Positions 7,991 through 14,858 of a stretch of 64,000 bases of DNA are shown here, one piece after another. Under the pieces are notes generated by a model that was given only the letters and a program-made list of their open reading frames with translations, was not told the origin of the DNA and did no database searches. The position numbers were made by a program, and so were the translations under genes. The stretch is from Alphaproteobacteria bacterium (GTDB taxonomy: Bacteria > Pseudomonadota > Alphaproteobacteria > Micropepsales > Micropepsaceae): positions 49,594 through 113,593 of the forward strand of contig JAFKEW010000058.1 in NCBI GenBank assembly GCA_017308375.1. Direction: 5' to 3'. Position 1 is the stretch's first letter; each line of letters begins with the position of its first letter.

Positions 7991-8332
7991 ATGGCAAAAA
8001 GCGAATGGACACGGTGGGGACGCGGCGAATGCGAGGGCTATGGCCTCGACATTGGAGGCGGTTACACCCGCTTCAATGCTTCGGTGAGCCGCAGCGTCCG
8101 GCAGGATGATGGCTCCCGCAAATGGTACGCCTCAATCAATGGCCGGGATCAACGCGAATTCGCCAGCCGGGAAGAAGCCATGGCCTATATCGAGCATGAA
8201 CTCATTCTGGCCGGGAACGATTTCGTTTGTGATTTTGCTGCCTTTCGGGCCATGCGCGGCCGGAACAAATATTCGCAGGCGATCGAGACGGAGCGTGCCT
8301 TCGGCCGGTTGACGCGTCATGGGACGCCATAG
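7991..8332 (+). CDS. Phage hypothetical protein
   Basis: 113 residues, starting MAKSEWTRWGRGECEGYG. It has a mixed alpha/beta composition, few hydrophobic stretches and no recognised motif. Its last 14 bases overlap the next gene in another frame, suggesting translational coupling within the 7991-9259 cluster. Confidence 0.6.
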   Translation: MAKSEWTRWGRGECEGYGLDIGGGYTRFNASVSRSVRQDDGSRKWYASINGRDQREFASREEAMAYIEHELILAGNDFVCDFAAFRAMRGRNKYSQAIETERAFGRLTRHGTP

Positions 8333-8570
8333 ATTCCACGGTTCGGTGGAAACATTGGCCGACGCTTGCGAGGCCGATTACCTTGTTGTCGTGATGTGCG
8401 AGCGCTGCGAGGTCCGAAAGCGGATGCACCCTTATAAGCTGTTGGAGAAACATGGGCGGCTCGCGGATGCGAAGCTCGATACGTTTCTGCCCGGCTTTTA
8501 CTGCACGATGTGCCGCAGCAAAGTGCAGGTCAAAATCACCTGCACGCACGAACATCCGGGTGGCTGGTGA
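8319..8570 (+). CDS. Small zinc-ribbon phage protein
   Basis: 83 residues with CERC at about 27-30 and CTMC about 35 residues later, a zinc-ribbon spacing (a further Cys lies near the C terminus). The stop codon TGA shares its last base with the ATG of the SRAP gene, so the two are translationally coupled. Function unknown; nucleic-acid binding is plausible. Confidence 0.6.
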   Translation: MGRHRFHGSVETLADACEADYLVVVMCERCEVRKRMHPYKLLEKHGRLADAKLDTFLPGFYCTMCRSKVQVKITCTHEHPGGW

Positions 8571-9259
8571 TGTGCGGAAAATTCACAGCGATGTATTCGT
8601 GGCGCGAGGTCGTTGCCTTCTCGCAGCCGCTGGTGGCGCCAGAACGCAAGGACGGCGGCGACGGCAGCAATGACGAAGAGGTGACCTATGGGGTCGCGAA
8701 GCTGCTACCCGTGATCGTGTGGGACGCGGAGACCAAGCAGCGCAAGATCGTGCCGATGCGATGGGGCTTTCCGAGCCCCAAGGACTGGCGCCGGCCACAG
8801 CCGATCCACGCGCGCTCGGAAGGTATCGACACGACGCGGGCTTTCGCGCAGGCGTTCAAGGAGGGCCAGCGCGGGATTGTGGTGTTCAAGACCTTCAACG
8901 AGGGCGAAGAAACGCTGACATCTGGCGGCAAGCCAAAAACGATCCAATGGACCATCAATCCAGGCGACGGAATCCCTCGCGGCTTTGCGTTCGTCTGGCG
9001 CCGGTTTGAAATCCCGGACCTTCCCCAGCCCATGCTCGCGTGCTGCATGGTCACCGTCCCGGCAAGCGAGATGATCCGCCGCACCATCATGCCCAATCAG
9101 GAAGACCCGCGGATGCCCGCCATTTTGGAAGATGCGGATTGGGATACCTGGCTGGGCGAGACCCCGGCAACTCCGGATCAGGCCAAGGCGACCTTGCGCA
9201 CCATGGAAGGCGTGACTTGGAAGATCGCGCGCGAGGCCAAGAAGACAAAGCCGAAATAG
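8570..9259 (+). CDS. Divergent SRAP family protein (YedK/HMCES-like)
   Basis: 229 residues from MCGKF. SRAP proteins use Cys2 to form a thiazolidine crosslink with abasic sites in single-stranded DNA, shielding them. Cys2 is present, as are HARSE (80-84), FNEG with Glu111 in the place of the FYEW glutamate, and RMPAIL (181-186). Two usual residues differ: the Asn of NARSE is His80, and the His two residues before RMP is Asp179. The chosen ATG leaves Cys2 exposed after Met removal; the upstream in-frame start would bury it. It lies in a cluster with a zinc-ribbon protein and before hicAB. Confidence 0.85.
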   Translation: MCGKFTAMYSWREVVAFSQPLVAPERKDGGDGSNDEEVTYGVAKLLPVIVWDAETKQRKIVPMRWGFPSPKDWRRPQPIHARSEGIDTTRAFAQAFKEGQRGIVVFKTFNEGEETLTSGGKPKTIQWTINPGDGIPRGFAFVWRRFEIPDLPQPMLACCMVTVPASEMIRRTIMPNQEDPRMPAILEDADWDTWLGETPATPDQAKATLRTMEGVTWKIAREAKKTKPK

Positions 9260-9290
9260 CCTTCTTCCCGGCAATCTCCCCAAAAAGAGC

Positions 9291-9346
9291 CGGACAAATT
9301 TGTCCGCGCGCACCCCTTGCATTCGGACAAAAACGTCCGATATACA
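9291..9346 (+). promoter_or_regulatory. hicAB promoter with paired palindromic operators
   Basis: CGGACAAATTTGTCCG at 9291-9306 is a perfect 16-bp palindrome. A second half-conserved copy, CGGACAAAAACGTCCG, is at 9324-9339, exactly 33 bp (about three helical turns) away. The second copy fills the spacer between a possible -35 (TTGCAT, 9317-9322) and -10 (TATACA, 9341-9346). This is the arrangement expected for autorepression by the HicB antitoxin or HicAB complex. The promoter boxes are inferred. Confidence 0.7.
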
Positions 9347-9367
9347 ATCTATCGATAGGGGCTGACG

Positions 9368-9565
9368 ATGGATAAGAGAGACCGGTTTATTGCCACTTTG
9401 CGGGACGAAGCCAAGAAACGGGGCTTGTCGTTCAAAGTGGAGCACAACCGGGGCAAGGGCGGACACGCCATGGTGTGGATGGGAGACAAGGTGACCACGC
9501 TGCCGTCCCGCGAAATCGATCCGAAGACGGCCCGCAAAATCCGCAAAACCCTTGGTCTCGATTGA
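9368..9565 (+). CDS. hicA: HicA-like toxin (mRNA interferase)
   Basis: 65 residues with the double-stranded-RNA-binding-like fold pattern of HicA: KVEHNRGKGGHAMVWM, in which the His of GGH is the catalytic residue, then TTLPSREIDPKTARKIRKTLGL. The family cleaves mRNA when its antitoxin is lost. A longer basic N terminus (MDKRDRFIATLRDEAKKRG) precedes the core. It is followed 29 bp later by hicB on the same strand, the usual toxin-first order. Confidence 0.85.
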   Translation: MDKRDRFIATLRDEAKKRGLSFKVEHNRGKGGHAMVWMGDKVTTLPSREIDPKTARKIRKTLGLD

Positions 9566-9594
9566 GGCCAAGGGAATGGAAAAGGAAACGAAAC

Positions 9595-10029
9595 ATGACA
9601 AACTTTGTCTACCGCGCGAAATTCGAGCCGGGCGAGCGGAGCGGCATTGTCGTGACATTCCCCGATGTGCCGGAGGCGATCACGCAAGGCGATGATATGG
9701 CCGACGCGCGGGCCATGGCAGAAGAGGCATTGGGGCTGGCCCTGCTCACCTACCCGCGGCGTAACCTGCCGCTGCCGCAGTCACAGGCACGCACACGCGG
9801 GCTGATCCCCGTCATGGTCAGCGCGCCGGTGGCCGCCAAACTGGCGGTGCTGGAGGCATTCCGGGCCAGCGGCATGAGCCGCATGGATCTGGCGCGGATC
9901 ATGGGTAAAGACGAAAAGGCGATCCGTCGCATCCTTGACCCCATGCACGGCACCCGGATCGACACACTGGAAAAAACGCTTAACGCGATGGGTCATCGCT
10001 TGGTGATCGGCGTCGAAAAAGCCGCTTAG
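9595..10029 (+). CDS. hicB: HicB family antitoxin
   Basis: 144 residues. The N-terminal half has the degenerate RNase-H-like HicB pattern (GIVVTFPDVPEAITQGDDMADARAMAEEAL); the C-terminal half (about 85-140) is a helix-turn-helix domain with MSRMDLARIMGKDEKAIRRIL. It should neutralise HicA and repress the operon through the upstream palindromes. The start is the ATG behind AAAGGAAACGAAAC. Confidence 0.9.
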   Translation: MTNFVYRAKFEPGERSGIVVTFPDVPEAITQGDDMADARAMAEEALGLALLTYPRRNLPLPQSQARTRGLIPVMVSAPVAAKLAVLEAFRASGMSRMDLARIMGKDEKAIRRILDPMHGTRIDTLEKTLNAMGHRLVIGVEKAA

Positions 10030-10034
10030 GCGAG

Positions 10035-10304
10035 ATGCGCAAACACACTGACGAACCGGAGATCACGCTCGCCCAGATGGCCCTCAACAGCCGGTGGATT
10101 TGGGTCCATTGCAACGGGTGCGGACGGCATAAAGCGGCGAGGATCGCAACCTTGATCGAGCATCTTGGCCCGGATGCGAGTTACAGCCGGGCACAGAGGG
10201 CGCTCAAATGCAGCCAGTGCGGCCGGTCAAAGCCCACATTTACCGTCCCGAGCTGGGAGAGCATGCAGCAGGGTTGGCAGGAGATGCCAAAGGACGCGCT
10301 GTAG
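10035..10304 (+). CDS. Small zinc-ribbon phage protein
   Basis: 89 residues with CNGC near residue 27 and CSQC near residue 60, a zinc-ribbon pair. It follows hicB by 5 bp with AGGCGAG as ribosome-binding site, so it belongs to that operon. No function is recognised; a strong hairpin terminator follows. Confidence 0.6.
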   Translation: MRKHTDEPEITLAQMALNSRWIWVHCNGCGRHKAARIATLIEHLGPDASYSRAQRALKCSQCGRSKPTFTVPSWESMQQGWQEMPKDAL

Positions 10305-10324
10305 GCGTCCCCATATAACAGAAA

Positions 10325-10350
10325 ACCCGCCCACCGTGAGGTGAGCGGGT
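10325..10350. terminator. Hairpin between convergent operons
   Basis: ACCCGC-C-CACC, loop GTGA, GGTG-A-GCGGGT. On the minus strand the stem is followed by TTTT, and it lies between two converging transcription units (10304 on plus, 10375 on minus), so it probably ends the long late operon and may act both ways. Confidence 0.75.
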
Positions 10351-10374
10351 CTCTGTCTTTGTACGACGCCAGCG

Positions 10375-10526
10375 TTATTCGGCCGGGGTTAAATCCAGAT
10401 AGAACTGTTTGCCGAGCGTCAGTTGTTCGACAACCGCCGGATTGGTGACACTCATCTCAAAGTGCCCGCTCTGGTGCCATAGTGATGGGTGATCTGTTTC
10501 ACCTTGAATTTTGCACGCACAGACAT
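10375..10526 (-). pseudogene. Small phage gene broken by an internal deletion/frameshift
   Basis: From ATG 10526 one frame reads MSVRAKFKVKQITHHYGTRAG and then stops after a few codons. The overlapping frame supplies SGHFEMSVTNPAVVEQL and GKQFYLDLTPAE to the stop at 10375. Together they look like the start and end of one small siphophage protein family (MSVRAKF at the start, FYLDLTPAE at the end), missing about 25-30 middle codons and out of frame at the junction. I read it as one damaged gene at the end of the late operon. The family recall is from memory and should be confirmed. Confidence 0.5.
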
Positions 10527-10604
10527 TGAGGGTTTTCCCTTCTCGTTTTATTGCCCGGAGCCGCCGGGCGCGGTTTTGCAAATGCGGGTGGATTTATGCG
10601 AGTT

Positions 10605-13094
10605 CTATGCCGCGATGCTGTCGCGCCATGGGATGTCGGCCCCGATCGACGCATAGGCATCTTCGACGTAAGCCGACAGCAATGGGCTTTCCGATGCCGC
10701 CAGCGCCGAATAGAGGGAGCCTGCATATTCGTGGCTGATCAGCACCATCTTGCCGTCAGGGCTGGGCTGCACGATGCCGAAGCTCACATTGACGTCCCAC
10801 AGTTCTTCCCATGTCTCGATCGCGGCGAACGACCAGGTGATGACCTTCCCTTCCGTTTGTGCATTCGGCACCCAGAGCTGCGGTACGTTGCCGATGGCCA
10901 CGGGCTTCTCGCCGGTGACCCAGCTTCCCCGTGCCCTCCCCGCAGGATCGGTGATGGTGAAATGGGTCGCGTCCGTGAAGGTGAGAGTCCACGTGCCCAG
11001 ATTGGCATACTGCGACCCGCGCTCGCTGAGCGGCAGGACCTTGACCTGATCGGGATCGCTGACCGTCTGTTTGACGAACTGGGCATAGTAGACTTCGGGA
11101 TTGAGGCCGCCGCCATAGGCCGTGCTGAGCCGGCCGGCATTGCTCTTCAGCTTCCAGTCCAGAACCGGCGCCCAGCCCGCGTCGTAACCCTTCAGCTTTT
11201 TGACCATCATGCCGAGGACGCCGCAGAGATAATCCTCCTGCCACCAACCCATTGAGGTGCGGCTGGTGCCGGAGCCGAAGATCTGTTCCTTCGGCGTGGT
11301 GCCATTGACGAAGGTATCGACAAGATATTTCAGGTTGGCGTCGAGCACCTGTTGCCAGAACGATTTCGGCAACAGTGTCGGACTTTGGATCAAGTCCGCG
11401 GCGAGGTGGCAGAACACCGCCGAGCGCAACATCCACGCATAGCCGCGGGTCTGCGCCAGATCGAAGATGAACAGCTTGCCGCCAGCCGCCTTGCGCGCCG
11501 GATCGAGGGCGGAGCCATCATAATGCTCGCCGCCCAGATAGAAATTGATCTGATACTGCAATTCTTCGGCATGGAACGGATCGCCGGTGGAGAGGAACGG
11601 CAGATAAGACAGGCAGGGATGATGCGCATCGTCCGGCCGCAAGAAATCGCCGGGATATTTCGGGTCAATCTTGGTGACGAAGATCGGCGGAGTGGAAGTT
11701 GCCACCGAATAGGTATTGGCAAGCGGCAGCTTCCGCCAATCCTGAATGCCATCGTTATCGTCATTGATGTGCCATGGCCCGGTTGCGGAGGCTTCAGCCC
11801 ACTGCATCATGGAATCATAGGCTATGGCATCGCCCGTCGCCATGTAACAGGCGGCGTGTTCCGGCATGATGCCGATATCGAACCGCTCGCCCGTCTGGCC
11901 CATGAAGGTGGTGATGGTGGAATTGTCCATGATCGCGGCGGGCAAAACCGAATTGAGCAGTTGAGCCCTGGTCAGCCGCGTCCGCGCGTAAGCCGGAACC
12001 AGTTGCTTGCTGACAAGCTGTTCAGGGGTTTGCACGCGTGGCCGCGGGCTGGATTGCCAGCGCCAGCGCGCCAGCCAGAAATGCTTCGGCGCCGTGATCT
12101 CCGGTGAGATCGGCGCGTCGTCATAGAACACCTGGAACGTGTAGGGTTCATCGAAGGTCGCAGGATTGGCCGTCTTCGGGGCGCCATAGAGCGAAATCGC
12201 CTCCACGCGCGCGTTGTCGCGATCGGGCCGAAAGAACACGCGCCACAACCCGTCATCGCTGGTGACGACCAGATTGCGTTGCGTAATACGAGCATGGGGC
12301 ACCACAAAATCACCGAGATCACGCGCAGCCGAGCCCAGAAATGTGAATTGGGTCGCATCCTTGAACGTGATCACGGCCTTGAGCTTTGCCGGGTCTTTGG
12401 GCGTACCTGGCTCCGCGGAGCCGGTGGCCACGGGCGGCATCGGCGTGGCCACGACCGGCGCTGGCGGGACTGGCGGCTGCGTGGTGCCACCGCTCGCGGG
12501 CGGCGTCGGCGTGCCGGTGTTCGGCGGTGACCAGACGCCATCGGGAAGCGGCACAGGCGTTTCCGGCCAAATCTGTGTCGGCGGCGTGGCGATCGAGCCC
12601 CATTGGAAAAGGGCGATACATCCGTCCAGAATGACGGTGCCGCCGTTCTGCACGTCGGCAAACGTGGGTGCGCCAGTGGCCGGATCATCCGCGCCCTGTT
12701 TCCAGCGTGCGTTGTATTTTTTGCTGAGCGCGATGACGTTGGAGGCGCCTTGCGCCGGGTGATAGGGCGTCTTGAGATCGAACGTCGAAAAGGTGACCAC
12801 TGTGGCCAGCGCTGGCGGTTGCGCACCCTCCTGCCCTTCACCGTCCGCCGGCGGCGTGTCGGCGCTGCCCTGGTTCTGGTCCTGCGGCGGGGGACTATCA
12901 GACGGCTGATCGCCGTTCGGATCGTTCGGGCCGTCATCGGCCGGCGGATCAGTATCCACGGGCGGAGGCGGATCATTGCCGGCCGGAAGTGTCGGCGTTT
13001 CACCGGCCGCCAGCTCGTCGATCAATCCGAAGAAAAACGCGCACAGCGCATCGCAAGCCGCTTTTGCAAGCGACTTCAGTTTATCAGTGTTCAT
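10605..13094 (-). CDS. Large phage protein, possible depolymerase or tail-associated enzyme
   Basis: 829 residues from MNTDKLKSLAK. After a short helical N terminus there is a Pro/Asp-rich linker (about 40-90), a domain of about 100 residues, a second Pro/Thr-rich linker (about 195-240), a beta-rich region, and a C-terminal half rich in aromatic, His and Trp helices (HHPCLSYLPFLSTGD, GYAWMLRSAVFCHLAAD, GWWQEDYLCGVLGMMV). The helical repeats recall the alpha/alpha-toroid of polysaccharide lyases and glycosidases, but no catalytic signature can be fixed. It lies downstream of the lysis genes at the end of the late operon. An in-frame start at 13268 lies inside the neighbouring gene. Confidence 0.75.
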   Translation of the reverse strand: MNTDKLKSLAKAACDALCAFFFGLIDELAAGETPTLPAGNDPPPPVDTDPPADDGPNDPNGDQPSDSPPPQDQNQGSADTPPADGEGQEGAQPPALATVVTFSTFDLKTPYHPAQGASNVIALSKKYNARWKQGADDPATGAPTFADVQNGGTVILDGCIALFQWGSIATPPTQIWPETPVPLPDGVWSPPNTGTPTPPASGGTTQPPVPPAPVVATPMPPVATGSAEPGTPKDPAKLKAVITFKDATQFTFLGSAARDLGDFVVPHARITQRNLVVTSDDGLWRVFFRPDRDNARVEAISLYGAPKTANPATFDEPYTFQVFYDDAPISPEITAPKHFWLARWRWQSSPRPRVQTPEQLVSKQLVPAYARTRLTRAQLLNSVLPAAIMDNSTITTFMGQTGERFDIGIMPEHAACYMATGDAIAYDSMMQWAEASATGPWHINDDNDGIQDWRKLPLANTYSVATSTPPIFVTKIDPKYPGDFLRPDDAHHPCLSYLPFLSTGDPFHAEELQYQINFYLGGEHYDGSALDPARKAAGGKLFIFDLAQTRGYAWMLRSAVFCHLAADLIQSPTLLPKSFWQQVLDANLKYLVDTFVNGTTPKEQIFGSGTSRTSMGWWQEDYLCGVLGMMVKKLKGYDAGWAPVLDWKLKSNAGRLSTAYGGGLNPEVYYAQFVKQTVSDPDQVKVLPLSERGSQYANLGTWTLTFTDATHFTITDPAGRARGSWVTGEKPVAIGNVPQLWVPNAQTEGKVITWSFAAIETWEELWDVNVSFGIVQPSPDGKMVLISHEYAGSLYSALAASESPLLSAYVEDAYASIGADIPWRDSIAA

Positions 13095-13107
13095 GTGATT
13101 TTGCCTT

Positions 13108-13380
13108 TCAGCGTTCGCTTTGCTGCATCCGGTCAACCTTGTCCTCGATGCGGTTGAGCCGGGCGATGATGTCTTGCTGGGTGGATTTGATGGCGATGTC
13201 GTTGGCGGCTGCCTTTTGCTCCACCACGGCCATGCGGGCTGGCAGTTTTGCGGAAACAAGGTCGTCAAGCTTGCTCTGTCCGATGCCCAACTGATAGGCG
13301 AGGCCCAGCACCGCCAGCAATGCTGGAAACGCGATCAAGAGATTGCCCAGCGTGACCGTGGGCGAATAGGAAATCCGCAT
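13108..13380 (-). CDS. Small membrane protein with C-terminal coiled coil
   Basis: 90 residues from MRISYSP, with GAGGG before the ATG. One hydrophobic segment (about 10-32, LGNLLIAFPALLAVLGLAYQLG) is followed by a helical heptad-like tail (MAVVEQKAAANDIAI, then RLNRIEDKVDRMQQSE). The topology suits a lysis-region accessory or superinfection-exclusion protein; it lies just after the spanin pair. No family is recognised. Confidence 0.65.
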   Translation of the reverse strand: MRISYSPTVTLGNLLIAFPALLAVLGLAYQLGIGQSKLDDLVSAKLPARMAVVEQKAAANDIAIKSTQQDIIARLNRIEDKVDRMQQSER

Positions 13381-13431
13381 CTTTGCACCCTCGTTTGACA
13401 CTGCCCCAGCCCTTTCTATGTGCTACGCAAC

Positions 13432-13713
13432 TCAGATTGTGTGTTTCCAATTCGTCACGGTTTCGTGGACCTTCCCCAACCGTGAAAAGCATTCCTGATA
13501 CGCGTCCCACATCCGATTGATATATTCGGCCAGAACCTTGTCATCATCGGTCACCGGCGGCGGCCCCACCCATGTGCAGGTGGTGGGCGGCATGGCCGGA
13601 TAGATGACCAGGCTACTGGCTTCCGGCGGCGACACCCGTGGTGTCGTTTCGCATGCGGTCAACGAGCAGGCGAAAAGCAGGGCTGCTGGCGCAAGCCTTC
13701 GTGGATGGAACAT
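13432..13713 (-). CDS. Outer-membrane spanin lipoprotein (Rz1-like)
   Basis: 93 residues with a signal peptide and lipobox LTAC at about 18-21, then a Pro-rich stretch (PPEASSLVIYPAMPPTTCTWVGPPP). It starts inside the 3' end of the preceding membrane gene in another frame (101-bp overlap), the classic Rz/Rz1 arrangement. It should sit in the outer membrane and pair with the inner-membrane spanin to fuse membranes at the last lysis step. Confidence 0.75.
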   Translation of the reverse strand: MFHPRRLAPAALLFACSLTACETTPRVSPPEASSLVIYPAMPPTTCTWVGPPPVTDDDKVLAEYINRMWDAYQECFSRLGKVHETVTNWKHTI

Positions 13714-14032
13714 CTTTCAGCTTCCTCAAAAAATCGGCGTTCGACGCGGCGCGGACACGATCGGCCTTGGCAAGCTGATCAAGCTGATCCCGCAAGCGAT
13801 CGGTTTGCGCGCTGACCGCCGCGACAACGGCCGCGTTGGCATCGGCCCTGCCCTTCTCATGCGCAGCCTTGCAGGTCTCCGCATCCTTCTGGGCCGTCAG
13901 GATCGGGACCTGATCGACATATCCGCGCGTCGCGTAGCCGCCGTAAAACACCGCACCGAACACGACGGCATAGCCAAGAAGCGCCCAGCCGCCGCCAAAG
14001 GTGCCTGTGAACAGGCCCAACAATTTACCCAT
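13613..14032 (-). CDS. Inner-membrane spanin (Rz-like)
   Basis: 139 residues: an N-terminal transmembrane segment (about 12-34, ALLGYAVVFGAVFYGGYA) and a long periplasmic helix with heptads (CKAAHEKGRADANAAV, QTDRLRDQLDQLAKADRVRAA). Its 3' end overlaps the lipoprotein gene out of frame. The membrane anchor, coiled coil and overlapping lipoprotein together identify it as the i-spanin; sequence similarity alone would not. Confidence 0.75.
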   Translation of the reverse strand: MGKLLGLFTGTFGGGWALLGYAVVFGAVFYGGYATRGYVDQVPILTAQKDAETCKAAHEKGRADANAAVVAAVSAQTDRLRDQLDQLAKADRVRAASNADFLRKLKDVPSTKACASSPAFRLLVDRMRNDTTGVAAGSQ

Positions 14033-14180
14033 TGGGGCGATCTTTCTTGTCCTGCCGGACCAGCCGTCCGCCGATGCCGAAAACCAGAAGGCCGATGGAG
14101 AGTGCCGTCACCATCCAGGTTGGAAAGTGCTGCTTCAGATCGTCAGGAATGCCGCTCTTGGCCTCGTCCACCAGCTTCAT
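14025..14180 (-). CDS. 51-residue single-span membrane protein, holin candidate
   Basis: Reads MKLVDEAKSGIPDD, then one hydrophobic span (about residues 22-39, WMVTALSIGLLVFGIGG), then a basic tail RLVRQDKKDRPNG. Its stop overlaps the start of the i-spanin gene by 8 bp. The position directly between the endolysin-like gene and the spanins, together with the size, makes it a holin or antiholin candidate. Confidence 0.6.
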   Translation of the reverse strand: MKLVDEAKSGIPDDLKQHFPTWMVTALSIGLLVFGIGGRLVRQDKKDRPNG

Positions 14181-14194
14181 GGGATGCCCCTATG

Positions 14195-14368
14195 TCAGAG
14201 TGTGAGCAGCGTGCCGAGCAACAGGCCGAGCAGGAACGTGACGGGCAGAACCCACCACAGATGCCGCGCCGCCCAGGACAGGGCCTTGGTCAGCTCCATT
14301 TTCCCGGCACTGGAAAGCCCAGCCCAGATGCGCTTGGCTTCGGCAATGGCTTCATCTTCGAATGTCAT
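14195..14368 (-). CDS. 57-residue membrane protein, second holin candidate
   Basis: From ATG 14368 (ATGA overlap with the DUF5675 stop). It has an acidic/helical N terminus (MTFEDEAIAEAKRIWAGL) and one C-terminal hydrophobic segment (about 36-57, WWVLPVTFLLGLLLGTLL). With 14025-14180 it forms a pair of small membrane proteins between the endolysin-like gene and the spanins, as expected for a holin/antiholin set; which is which cannot be told. Confidence 0.6.
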   Translation of the reverse strand: MTFEDEAIAEAKRIWAGLSSAGKMELTKALSWAARHLWWVLPVTFLLGLLLGTLLTL

Positions 14369-14847
14369 GACAATTCCCCTTCGTGTGGATCTTCGATGAC
14401 GAGTTCGGCGCCGTGCTTTACGATCGCTTCGGCAAGGATCGGATAGGCGCGCAAAAAGGCGGGCCAAGTATGCCCGCCCGGAATCATGAAACGGCCATCG
14501 GCCATGGCGATCTGGTCGCCCAGCAACACACAGCCTGCCGTGTCCGCCGTGGTATTGCCGCAATGGATCAAAATCCATTCGAAGCCGGGCACGGCCATAA
14601 TGTGGATCATGCCGCGATAGCGTTCGCCGGCGCGCTCGATCCGGGGCTTGTAGCTCTTGTCGAACCGGGGCGATCCGTGAAAGCCGAGCCGGTAGGTCCC
14701 CGCCGGAATGCGGGTGCGGCCCGCGATTTTCGGCGCGTTAAATCCATCTTCCAGCGTGCTGGCGATCAACGCGTCGTTAAACCCGCGCAGCGTGCCGCGC
14801 GTGCTTCCATGTGCCTCTGCATCGCGCAGAAGCCTGAAGGTGTGCAT
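14365..14847 (-). CDS. DUF5675 family phage protein, endolysin-like
   Basis: 160 residues with the family pattern: STLEDGFN, RIPAGTYRLGFHGSPRF, RGMIHIMAV, LIHCGNTTADTAGCVLLG. The HCGNT...GCVLLG block with its Cys resembles the active-site region of L,D-transpeptidase-like folds. In phages it commonly lies next to holins, so peptidoglycan modification or cleavage is probable. It heads the lysis gene cluster. Confidence 0.8.
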   Translation of the reverse strand: MHTFRLLRDAEAHGSTRGTLRGFNDALIASTLEDGFNAPKIAGRTRIPAGTYRLGFHGSPRFDKSYKPRIERAGERYRGMIHIMAVPGFEWILIHCGNTTADTAGCVLLGDQIAMADGRFMIPGGHTWPAFLRAYPILAEAIVKHGAELVIEDPHEGELS

Positions 14848-14858
14848 GGTTGGTTGCC

